A stretch of DNA of 24,561 bases from a virus. Each line of letters begins with the position of its first letter. Position 1 is the first letter of the stretch. The position numbers were made by a program, and so were the translations under genes. Below, piece after piece: positions 16,275 to 22,466 of this stretch. The DNA is taken from positions 7,177 through 31,737 of IMG/VR virus record IMGVR_UViG_3300037847_007825. One strand, given 5' to 3'. The notes below the pieces were generated by a model. The model worked only from the letters and a program-made list of their open reading frames with translations, searched no databases and had not been told where the DNA came from.

Positions 16275-16644
16275 TAGATATGTCTTTTAAATTTTCAATT
16301 TCTTCTTCACTTATATTCTGTAAAGTATCACTTAATGCATCATTAAATGACTCTTTTTTACTTATTTTTGCTAAAACCTGATTTTCAGGGCCTACATAAT
16401 ATTCTTCCCCATCATAAGGAAGTTTTGTAAATCCCATAGTGGGTAAAACAACTTTATCTCCTACTTTTAGTTTAGTAGGAATAAAATCTCCTGTAATAGT
16501 TGGTTTTCCAGGACCTACAGCCATAACTGTACCCATTTCATTTTTTTCTTTTCCTAAATCAGGTACGATTATATTACCATAAGTAGTTTCTTCCGCCTCA
16601 AAGGGCTTAACTATAACAGCGTCAAACAGTGCTTCTAATTCCAT
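16267..16644 (-). CDS. groES: Phage-encoded GroES co-chaperonin with C-terminal extension
   Basis: A 125-aa protein; typical GroES is about 95-100 aa. The beta-barrel core starts ALFDAVIVKP (5-14), the mobile loop covers about 16-34 with the GroEL-binding hydrophobic triplet I25-I26-V27, and the roof and core continue through MGTVMAVGPGK and VGDKVVLPTMG to VLAKI (90-94). About 30 residues after this are an acidic, Ser/Glu-rich extension absent from host GroES. It caps GroEL. Order groES-groEL is as in bacteria. Its start overlaps the preceding small gene by 23 nt. T4 gp31 is a functional analogue but much more diverged; this one is a recognisable GroES. Confidence 0.93.
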   Translation of the reverse strand: MELEALFDAVIVKPFEAEETTYGNIIVPDLGKEKNEMGTVMAVGPGKPTITGDFIPTKLKVGDKVVLPTMGFTKLPYDGEEYYVGPENQVLAKISKKESFNDALSDTLQNISEEEIENLKDISNE

Positions 16645-16942
16645 CTGTATATTCTTTTATTTGGTTACTAATTATTCTATATTCTTCTATATATTCACTA
16701 AGTGAATCATAATTTCTTTTTGTATGCATAAGTTCCTCTGAGATTTTAACTAATGCCAATTCAAAACTTGCATAATAACCCTGAGGTTTAGCATATTCAG
16801 TTCCTACACCTTTGGATCTAAAATGATCTTTATTAGGAGTTATTCTTTCATTTACTGTATAACATAAATCATCTTTTGTTATATAGTAAGGTTCCATTAA
16901 AGGATCTGAAATTACTGTGATTGATTTTGCTTTTTTAGCCAT
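16622..16942 (-). CDS. Hypothetical protein, 106 aa, upstream of groES
   Basis: I choose ATG 16942 (MAKKAKS) over an upstream TTG at 16975, because the upstream 11 codons overlap a promoter-like motif and look unlike coding sequence. The protein has SITVISDPLMEPYYITKDD (7-25), a YYASFELALVKI segment and a C-terminal helical part rich in Tyr/Glu. Small single-domain proteins with a 'PYYI..D...Y.V' start and a '.Y..s...Al..I' middle are common in phages, but I do not name a family. Its end overlaps groES by 23 nt, so it belongs to the chaperonin operon. A GGAG lies about 20 nt before the ATG, too far for an ordinary ribosome binding site. Confidence 0.68.
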   Translation of the reverse strand: MAKKAKSITVISDPLMEPYYITKDDLCYTVNERITPNKDHFRSKGVGTEYAKPQGYYASFELALVKISEELMHTKRNYDSLSEYIEEYRIISNQIKEYTDGIRSTV

Positions 16943-16966
16943 TTGTAATTTTTTTATTAATACTCC

Positions 16967-16977
16967 AATATACAAAA
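16967..16977 (-). promoter_or_regulatory. Shared TTTYGTATATT motif before the chaperonin operon
   Basis: The minus strand reads TTTTGTATATT, followed by GGAG and then about 20 nt of A/T-rich leader to the ATG at 16942. It differs at one position from the copies before gene 45 and the 90-aa gene. Here the spacing suits a promoter -10 element with transcription starting just before the chaperonin operon. Tentative. Confidence 0.38.
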
Positions 16978-16980
16978 AAT

Positions 16981-17508
16981 ATTGAGCTAGGACACGCTTT
17001 TTTAATAAAAAATACTACTTAATTTTAATGGACTTTGGTTTTGCTTCATCAGCCAAAGGTATAAAAATATCTAATAATCCATTTGCTAAAGATGCATCAG
17101 TTTTTGATAAATCAAATTTAGGTGCAATTTTATATCTTAAGTCAAAAGATTTTTTAGATAAACCACTATGGATAGTTCCTTCATGGAATTTTTCATCCTT
17201 TGGTTTTTTATAACTTATTTTTAAAATATCCCCTTCAATATCAAGAATAACGTCTTTTTTAGTTAACCCAGTACAGGCAACTTCAAAATAAAGACCTTTA
17301 TCATCATAGTAAATATTAAGTGGATGTGGTTGTTTTGAATTTAAAGCTGGTGCGAATTGCGATTCAGCGTTGAAGTGATTCCTAAATAGGATGTCGAAAG
17401 GACTTATATGCCTTTCCAAAATTTCTAATGTACTCATATCATTTTTATTTGTGAGCGCCTAAGCTAACTCGATTAAACATAAAACATAACTTGTGCCCTA
17501 GCTACAAT
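16981..17508. repeat. Inverted repeat pair flanking the hsp20 gene
   Basis: The left arm ATTGAGCTAGGACAC (16981-16995) and the right arm GTGCCCTAGCTACAAT (17493-17508) are reverse complements over about 15 bp, with one mismatch (a G-U pair in RNA) and one bulged base. They bracket hsp20 and lie outside the coding region. A weaker, direct-repeat relative of the right arm is at 17449-17468 (TTGTGAGCGCCTAAGCTAAC). Possible roles: pairing between the 5' and 3' untranslated parts of the hsp20 message, a protein-binding site, or a scar of cassette insertion. Confidence 0.4.
17015..17437 (-). CDS. hsp20: Small heat-shock protein, Hsp20/alpha-crystallin family
   Basis: A 140-aa protein. It has a variable N-terminus (1-35) and an alpha-crystallin domain from about 38 to 130, including YFEVACTGLTKKDV, LKISYKK and the signature ASLANGLLDIFIP (115-127). 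The C-terminal I-x-I motif is at 137-139. It should bind unfolding proteins without ATP as oligomers and pass them to GroEL-type machines. Hsp20 genes are common in T4-like cyanophages. It has its own leader gap of 107 bp with promoter-like sequence and is bracketed by an inverted repeat. The first 30 codons and the leader contain more CG-containing codons than neighbouring genes. No Shine-Dalgarno sequence precedes ATG 17437. Confidence 0.93.
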   Translation of the reverse strand: MSTLEILERHISPFDILFRNHFNAESQFAPALNSKQPHPLNIYYDDKGLYFEVACTGLTKKDVILDIEGDILKISYKKPKDEKFHEGTIHSGLSKKSFDLRYKIAPKFDLSKTDASLANGLLDIFIPLADEAKPKSIKIK

Positions 17509-17544
17509 GTTATTTTATTATACATATAATATAAAAAATAAAAA
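17438..17544 (-). promoter_or_regulatory. hsp20 leader gap with promoter-like sequence
   Basis: This 107-bp gap is the longest non-coding stretch in the window. On the minus strand TATATGTATAAT (about 17517-17528) is a good -10-like element, the same 11-mer as before the RHH-like gene, some 80 nt before the hsp20 ATG. Downstream of it lie the right arm of the hsp20-flanking inverted repeat (17493-17508) and its imperfect direct copy (17449-17468), which would be in the 5' untranslated RNA. I see no GC-rich hairpin with a T-run that would be a terminator. Confidence 0.4.
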
Positions 17545-17862
17545 TTAACCCTCCAAGCTATTTTTTAAATCATCTTCCATATCTTCATTCATAAAAGCTT
17601 CCCATTTACCTTGGGGACATCTAGAAGAAAGTGATCTAACTTTAAGATTAAGTATACAACCACAATCGCTACAACAGGGAGCGGTACCAGGTACTGCACA
17701 CTCATTACCTACTGTATCAAAATAATTACATTGGGTACAAATTTGCCAACGTTTCCAAGCTATTTCTTCTATTTCTTCTTTTTGAAATAATTTATTTTTT
17801 ATACCATTAGCTATTTGATCTAAATTACCAAAAGCATTTATTAGTTTATTTATTCTACTCAT
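17545..17862 (-). CDS. Small cysteine-rich (zinc-binding) protein, 105 aa
   Basis: I use ATG 17862 rather than TTG 17871. Eight cysteines are present: C42, C45, C55, C63, C64, C67, C69 and C82, in an order 'CTQC...C...CCSDCGC...CPQGKW'. The closing CP-x-GKW resembles small zinc-binding proteins of the DUF6171 type seen in phages and bacteria; this is recall, not a verified match. The N-terminal 35 residues are helical. It overlaps the end of gene 45 by 8 nt. A nucleic-acid or protein adaptor role tied to the clamp is possible but unproven. Confidence 0.72.
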   Translation of the reverse strand: MSRINKLINAFGNLDQIANGIKNKLFQKEEIEEIAWKRWQICTQCNYFDTVGNECAVPGTAPCCSDCGCILNLKVRSLSSRCPQGKWEAFMNEDMEDDLKNSLEG

Positions 17863-18580
17863 TTCTAGCAATATAATATTCGCTATAAATATTTTCAGAA
17901 GAAAAATTTAATTTTAGTATACCCAGTTTTGATAAGCTTAATACACCGGAAGTTTGATCTTTATTAGAATTTAAAATATCCTTAAATATGTCTGAATCAT
18001 ATGGAATTGAAATTCCAGTTTCTTTAATATCACCATTCATTTGATATGATATTTTATTAGAATAACCTGTACTATCTCCAAAAATAAATTCACATACATT
18101 ATTATTATCAAAATCTTTTGTTGTTGTAATTAACATATTATTAACGTCTGTTAGGGCGTTTTTTGCTTTAATTAAATGGTCTATATCTTCTGGAGATAAA
18201 TTTAAAACTATCTCATATCCCTCTTCCGGATCATCATAATAGGTATTTTTTCCTAGAATTAGAGTATCCGCTAAAGAATAAGTTAAATCAAAATTTGAAT
18301 CCTGAATATGGATTTTAGTATAAATGGCTTTCATTTTTTCTAATGAAATCATTAAATCACCATTTGTAATGGATATCAATTTACTTAATTTATGGGTATC
18401 AAATACTCCTAATTCAGCATCTTCCAATGGAAAATTTTCATGTACTATTTTACATACTCTACCTGCTTCACCAGCATAAATAGTAAGTTGATTATCTTTA
18501 ATTCTCCATTTTACCTGGTTATTTAAACCGTTTAGGTAATATTTGGAAATAATACTTGTTAATTGGTTTTTACTTATCAT
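17855..18580 (-). CDS. 45: Sliding clamp, DNA polymerase processivity factor (T4 gp45-like)
   Basis: A 241-aa protein; T4 gp45 is 228 aa. It follows the C-terminal polymerase gene and shows the clamp pattern: an N-terminal helix (MISKNQLTSIISKYY), FPLEDAELGVFDTHKLSKLISI (50-71, matching the DFDVAIYDLNGFLGILSLV region of gp45), NLSPEDIDHLIKAKNAL at the start of the second repeat, and a C-terminal strand run. It forms a trimeric ring that tethers the polymerase, and in T4 it also activates late transcription. Start ATG 18580 follows a 23-bp gap with the shared TTTYGTATATT motif. Sequence identity to T4 is low; the identification leans on pattern, size and position. Confidence 0.87.
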   Translation of the reverse strand: MISKNQLTSIISKYYLNGLNNQVKWRIKDNQLTIYAGEAGRVCKIVHENFPLEDAELGVFDTHKLSKLISITNGDLMISLEKMKAIYTKIHIQDSNFDLTYSLADTLILGKNTYYDDPEEGYEIVLNLSPEDIDHLIKAKNALTDVNNMLITTTKDFDNNNVCEFIFGDSTGYSNKISYQMNGDIKETGISIPYDSDIFKDILNSNKDQTSGVLSLSKLGILKLNFSSENIYSEYYIARNE

Positions 18581-18586
18581 AACTAT

Positions 18587-18597
18587 AATATACGAAA
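18587..18597 (-). promoter_or_regulatory. Shared TTTYGTATATT motif before gene 45
   Basis: The minus strand reads TTTCGTATATT 6 nt before the ATG of gene 45. The surrounding run TAAAATAATTTTCGTATA (from the upstream stop codon) is nearly identical to the gap between groEL and the 90-aa gene, apart from one extra T. It may be a promoter element or an RNA site near the start codon. Confidence 0.38.
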
Positions 18598-18603
18598 ATT
18601 ATT

Positions 18604-19539
18604 TTATATTTCAAACGATTTTAAAGCGTTTACATAAGGATTTAAATTAAGAGACCAACCTAAATCACTAAAAAATCCCTCTAATTTATTTAATAAAATT
18701 GAGTCAAATACTTTTTGTCTGTCAGCATAAGTATTTAAAAAATCTATTATTTTATCTGGCATTTCATAATCAAAAAATGCTAGTGCCTCTATTTTATATG
18801 GGTTATCCTTTAAATAAATCCATTTTACTTTATCTGCCATTGTAATTAGATTATATTTTCTATCTAATTGCCATAATCTAAGTAAATCATTATAACGAAT
18901 AGCAGCACGAACAGGAGCAGGAGCACCTTTTAATATTTCAGTAAACATTTCACCTGCACGGGCACTTTTACCACTATATTTTTCTAATTTTTTTACAGCA
19001 GTTGGATTACCTAATTTAGCTAAAGGAATAGTACCATCTAGTATTTGTTTTTTAAATACTTTAATTTGAGATATAATACTTTCTTTACCTTCACCTTTTA
19101 ATACTTGTTGTAAAATATCATTAAAGAAATCTCCTAATATAGGAGGAAAATTTGCTTTCATAAACTCTAAACCTTTAATATCTAGAGTTTCCTTAGCAAT
19201 ACCTTCTTGTTTAGTAATCCATTGAGCGTATCTTCTAGTAGCTCTAAAATAAGCAGAACGAATAACACATTCTGTTTTCATTTCAAGTCTATGTTTAGGA
19301 ACATTAAAACATTCCTTAGATAAAACATTATAATGATCAGTAATAATATCCTGATATTCAATGGCAACTTTTTCTAATAATTGATCTTTTTTCTTATCAT
19401 TAAAAGATTCAAAATTAGGATATAAATGAAGAAGTAAAGGTTCGGCATTAAAGTAATTTGAATCTGTGTCTACATAGGCACAAAAATTTGTATCTCCTTC
19501 ATCGCAAATAAACCAAGGTGTATCTTCTAAATGTTTCAT
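18604..19539 (-). CDS. 43: DNA polymerase family B, C-terminal part (motif C and thumb), split gene
   Basis: A 311-aa protein that supplies what the other polymerase gene lacks. Motif C is YVDTDS at residues 22-27 with the catalytic Asp pair D24/D26. A TRRYA segment at 101-105 corresponds to the K-K-R-Y region of T4 gp43, and IKGLEFMKANFPP (121-133) to its MGMETQ..STP region, followed by a helical thumb. Together with the 592-aa N-terminal part it makes 903 aa, close to T4 gp43 (898 aa), so nothing major is missing. No exonuclease or motif A/B is present, so it cannot work alone. ATG 19539 follows the TAG of the 87-aa gene immediately and in the same frame. The two halves must assemble in trans. 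Confidence 0.92.
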   Translation of the reverse strand: MKHLEDTPWFICDEGDTNFCAYVDTDSNYFNAEPLLLHLYPNFESFNDKKKDQLLEKVAIEYQDIITDHYNVLSKECFNVPKHRLEMKTECVIRSAYFRATRRYAQWITKQEGIAKETLDIKGLEFMKANFPPILGDFFNDILQQVLKGEGKESIISQIKVFKKQILDGTIPLAKLGNPTAVKKLEKYSGKSARAGEMFTEILKGAPAPVRAAIRYNDLLRLWQLDRKYNLITMADKVKWIYLKDNPYKIEALAFFDYEMPDKIIDFLNTYADRQKVFDSILLNKLEGFFSDLGWSLNLNPYVNALKSFEI

Positions 19540-19803
19540 CTAAAATTGTGTATCTCCAGGTATTTGAATTACACCAGAATCTTTTGTTCCATCAGATCTG
19601 GTTCTGGAGTCTTTAGTTAATTCAACTTCATATTTTACTCCTTTTAATCGAAAATGACCTCCTTGTTTTAACATTTTTCTAAAGAAATTTTCTTGAGTTT
19701 CATTCCAGTCTTCACTGATTAATATCAATTCATCCTTAGATATTTTATCCCCATTTACTACAATGTTCATATTTTTTCTTATTGACTGTTTCTTTAAAGG
19801 CAT
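19540..19803 (-). CDS. Hypothetical protein, 87 aa, directly upstream of and in frame with the polymerase C-terminal gene
   Basis: I place the start at ATG 19803, 4 nt after the preceding stop, instead of a start at 19911 that would overlap the upstream gene by 104 nt. A GGAG lies 12 nt before this ATG. The protein is basic at the start (MPLKKQSIRKN), has a WNETQENFFRKMLKQGGHF helix-turn (about 44-62), then RLKGVKYEVEL and a Thr/Ser/Asp-rich stretch. No family recognised. The gene ends in TAG, and the next codon in the same frame is the ATG of the polymerase C-terminal part, so readthrough would fuse the two. Probably a separate small protein. Confidence 0.65.
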   Translation of the reverse strand: MPLKKQSIRKNMNIVVNGDKISKDELILISEDWNETQENFFRKMLKQGGHFRLKGVKYEVELTKDSRTRSDGTKDSGVIQIPGDTQF

Positions 19804-19807
19804 AATT

Positions 19808-20680
19808 TTATTTTTCTCCGTAATAAGTTGTTTTTGTTTTATAACATTCCATAGCATCAATATACGATAAAGGTTTATGATTATCAAGAAATTCTCCATC
19901 CCAAGATTCAAACCAATTATAACTTTTATCCGTTTCTGTTAAAAAGGCAGGATAAATTAAATCTTTTTCATTCCACCAAAAGATTCTCCATATGTCATTT
20001 CCATCTTCTTCTGTCCAGGCAAAATTAACTCTATAATCATCTCTAATATCATATATATTTAATCCAATTTCTAGAAAAGCAAAACTAAAACGTATTTGAG
20101 CTTCCTCTCCTGAAACATAGTCAGATTCTTTACTATGTGGTAACATACCAAACTTATCCCAAATCTTTTTTAGATTTTTACTAGATGCAATTCCTGTAGA
20201 TAACCCAGCATATTTTCTAAAACCATTATGTCTATGGGGTTCTCTTAAAAAAGGACATAAATAACCACAATCTGAATAGGAATTATGTTTATTAATTAAA
20301 TATTGATCCCAATTATGTTGAACAAAAAAATAATCATCCTCATTAAAGATATAATAATCATAATTTAATTGATACTTTCCAAATACATCAGACCAAGCGC
20401 CATAACTTATACCCTTATTTTCTCTTATGATTATTTCTACTTCTGTATCTTTTATTTTCTTTGGAGTAATTTTATAAACTTCAGTTAAATAAGAGTAATG
20501 ATCTATATCTATATTAAAATTAAATATAATTTTATCTAAACTATGTTTAACTTCTTCTAAATGTTTTATTTGGGTTTTTAATAAGTAAAATTTATCTTCC
20601 CTACAGGACTCTAACATTTTTCTTCTTTCGCCTAAGTAAAAGTTAACTACATAACAACTAGTTGGAATAAATTTATTCAT
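19808..20680 (-). CDS. Putative GT-A-fold glycosyltransferase
   Basis: A 290-aa protein. RENKGISYGAWSDV (86-99) resembles the GT2 segment before the metal site, and IFNEDDYFF (111-119) with E114-D115-D116 occupies the DXD position. Later, LSTGIASSKNLKKIW and SGEEAQIRF fit the acceptor half of GT-A enzymes. The usual N-terminal nucleotide-binding strand is less clear. No membrane segment. It lies between the formyltransferase (8-nt overlap) and the 87-aa gene, inside the interruption of gene 43. It probably transfers the amino sugar made by the two preceding enzymes, but this is inference from position. Confidence 0.62.
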   Translation of the reverse strand: MNKFIPTSCYVVNFYLGERRKMLESCREDKFYLLKTQIKHLEEVKHSLDKIIFNFNIDIDHYSYLTEVYKITPKKIKDTEVEIIIRENKGISYGAWSDVFGKYQLNYDYYIFNEDDYFFVQHNWDQYLINKHNSYSDCGYLCPFLREPHRHNGFRKYAGLSTGIASSKNLKKIWDKFGMLPHSKESDYVSGEEAQIRFSFAFLEIGLNIYDIRDDYRVNFAWTEEDGNDIWRIFWWNEKDLIYPAFLTETDKSYNWFESWDGEFLDNHKPLSYIDAMECYKTKTTYYGEK

Positions 20681-21263
20681 ATTTGTTTCTTAATTTTGTT
20701 AAAGTTAGTTTATATAAGTCATTATCACTTTCTTTTACTTTACCTCTTTTAAATACTCTAGGAGGTAATTTAGTACAGGAATTAATTTCTTTAACTGTCA
20801 TAGTTTCTAATAATTTTAAGCTATTTAAAACAAATAAAGGAAATATGTTAACCATTTTATCATACAATGTTATCATAGTATCTTCTTTAGTTACTGGATA
20901 AGTTATTTTACTAATAATATTACCATAATCTAATTCTTTACCCATTTTATGAAAAGTTAATCCTTGTTCTACAGATTTTTCTTGTAAAGTGTGATATAAA
21001 ATATCTGTACCGCCCCACATAGGTAACAAACCCGTATGAACATTAAATGCATTTTTTATATTAATTAATTTTTTATCATACTGTAAAGAAAGTTTAATAT
21101 CATGCTCTATATTATCTTTTACTATAGGTAAATTAACTTTACCTTTTATTGTAGGTGATGTTGAAGGAATATGGCCTACTAAATTATAATAATCTTTTAA
21201 TAAATTAACTGTTATAGCAGTTAAATAAGAAGAACCATAAATTAAAATATTTTTTATTTCCAT
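20673..21263 (-). CDS. Formyltransferase-fold protein, probably sugar N-formyltransferase
   Basis: A 196-aa formyltransferase-fold protein. NVHTGLLPMWGG (74-85) gives the catalytic Asn74 and His76, GLTFHKM (101-107) is the second conserved element, and Asp112 in ELDYGNI completes the Asn-His-Asp set. These enzymes use 10-formyl-tetrahydrofolate. It is shorter than methionyl-tRNA formyltransferase and lacks its C-terminal tRNA-binding domain. It overlaps the end of a sugar aminotransferase gene by 10 nt. That pairing is the usual one for N-formylated amino sugars such as Qui4NFo or N-formylperosamine. PurN-like activity is less likely given the context. Confidence 0.85.
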   Translation of the reverse strand: MEIKNILIYGSSYLTAITVNLLKDYYNLVGHIPSTSPTIKGKVNLPIVKDNIEHDIKLSLQYDKKLINIKNAFNVHTGLLPMWGGTDILYHTLQEKSVEQGLTFHKMGKELDYGNIISKITYPVTKEDTMITLYDKMVNIFPLFVLNSLKLLETMTVKEINSCTKLPPRVFKRGKVKESDNDLYKLTLTKLRNKYE

Positions 21264-22453
21264 TTTTTAATACAGTCAACTATATATTTTCTTTCTTTTT
21301 TAGTTACCCACCATCCAACTGGGATATTTACTACTTTTCCTATAGTTTTTTCTAAATTAGGTAGATTAGTTACAAATTCTTTCACACAAGTATGTTTATC
21401 ATTTCTTTCATGAACTTGTGAAACAGCAATATTACATTCATCCATATATTTATAAAAATCTTCTCTATTATCTACTAACATAGAATAAATCCAAAATGCA
21501 GATTCACAGTCCTTATGTCTTTCTAATAAAGTTACTCCAGGAACATTTTTTAAATGTTTATCATAATAATTAGCATTATCTTGATGTTTTGTTATTATTT
21601 TATCTGCATGTTTTAAATTTTCAATACCTACAGTAGCACAAACATCATTCATATGAAATTTAAATCCCCATTCTAAAACATCAGCTTCACATCTAAAATC
21701 TTTCCTATCTCCATCCCTATCAATACCATACCACCTTACTAATTTACCTCTTGTAAATAAATCCTTATAAGGTACTGTTAAAATACCACCATCAACAGAA
21801 GTTACATGCTTAATAGCTTGAAGGGAAAACATAGCAATATTACCATGATTACCAACTTTTGTACCTTTAAATTTAGAACCAAAAGCATGAGCACAATCCT
21901 CAATAACTAAGGGTTTAAATCCATACATAGAATGTGCCTTTTCTTGGATTTCTTTAATTTTGTCTAAATTATTAGGATAACCCCCCCAATGAACTAACAT
22001 AATAACTTTAGTTTTAGGAGTAATTTTTCTAGCTAAATCATCTAAATCCATATTTAAAGTAGAAGGATCTATATCAACCCATTTAATTTTTAAATTATTA
22101 GCTAAAATAGGCCAGTTAGTTGCAGTACAAGTCATAGGTGTAGCTAGTACTTCATCACCGTCTTCAATTCCAGGCCAATTAGGATTGGTAAAAATTAATC
22201 CCTGATACTCATCATCTAAATAATCTTTATTTGGTTTTTTAAGTAAATGTAAAGCTAAATGTAAAGCAGAAGTTCCTGAATTAGTAGTAAATAAATTTTT
22301 ATTCCAAAGATAATCTTTTAATTGATCTTCAAATAATTCTACTTTAGGACCTTGTCCTATATATCCACTATCTAATACTTCTCCCACTCTTTTTTTAGCT
22401 GTAGGGGACATAAAAACTTTAAATAGGGGTATTTTATTTTTTGGTTTATTCAT
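21254..22453 (-). CDS. DegT/DnrJ/EryC1/StrS-family PLP-dependent sugar aminotransferase
   Basis: A 399-aa enzyme of normal family length. SGYIGQGP (29-36) and TNSGTSALHLAL (57-68) form the PLP-phosphate region. E185-D186 in VIEDCAHAFGS binds the pyridine ring, and K215 in FSLQAIKHVTSVDGG is the Schiff-base lysine. A glycine-rich NIPVGWWV near the end is typical. It would aminate a keto-deoxy nucleotide sugar, for example to GDP-perosamine or a dTDP-4-amino sugar. It starts 13 nt after the stop of the N-terminal polymerase gene and is followed directly by the formyltransferase. It is the first gene of the four that separate the polymerase halves. Exact sugar unknown. Confidence 0.9.
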   Translation of the reverse strand: MNKPKNKIPLFKVFMSPTAKKRVGEVLDSGYIGQGPKVELFEDQLKDYLWNKNLFTTNSGTSALHLALHLLKKPNKDYLDDEYQGLIFTNPNWPGIEDGDEVLATPMTCTATNWPILANNLKIKWVDIDPSTLNMDLDDLARKITPKTKVIMLVHWGGYPNNLDKIKEIQEKAHSMYGFKPLVIEDCAHAFGSKFKGTKVGNHGNIAMFSLQAIKHVTSVDGGILTVPYKDLFTRGKLVRWYGIDRDGDRKDFRCEADVLEWGFKFHMNDVCATVGIENLKHADKIITKHQDNANYYDKHLKNVPGVTLLERHKDCESAFWIYSMLVDNREDFYKYMDECNIAVSQVHERNDKHTCVKEFVTNLPNLEKTIGKVVNIPVGWWVTKKERKYIVDCIKKWK

Positions 22454-22466
22454 TTTATTTAATTAA

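Noticed and set aside
16976-17014. Rho-independent terminator after hsp20
   Set aside because: The T-run/A-run here can form only an A-U hairpin with no GC stem followed by a U-tract. The GC-containing part is one arm of the long-range inverted repeat.
12791-19542. Recoding of TAG as a sense codon
   Set aside because: TAG ends several genes where reading on meets another stop within a few codons (for example TAG-TAA at the end of the 325-aa gene) and where the next gene overlaps. No gene needs TAG as an amino acid to complete a known domain.
19540-19911. Longer 123-aa version of the 87-aa gene
   Set aside because: The extra 36 codons overlap the well-formed end of the GT-A-like gene by about 100 nt and look like out-of-frame sequence. 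ATG 19803 has an upstream GGAG and fits the 4-nt spacing seen elsewhere.
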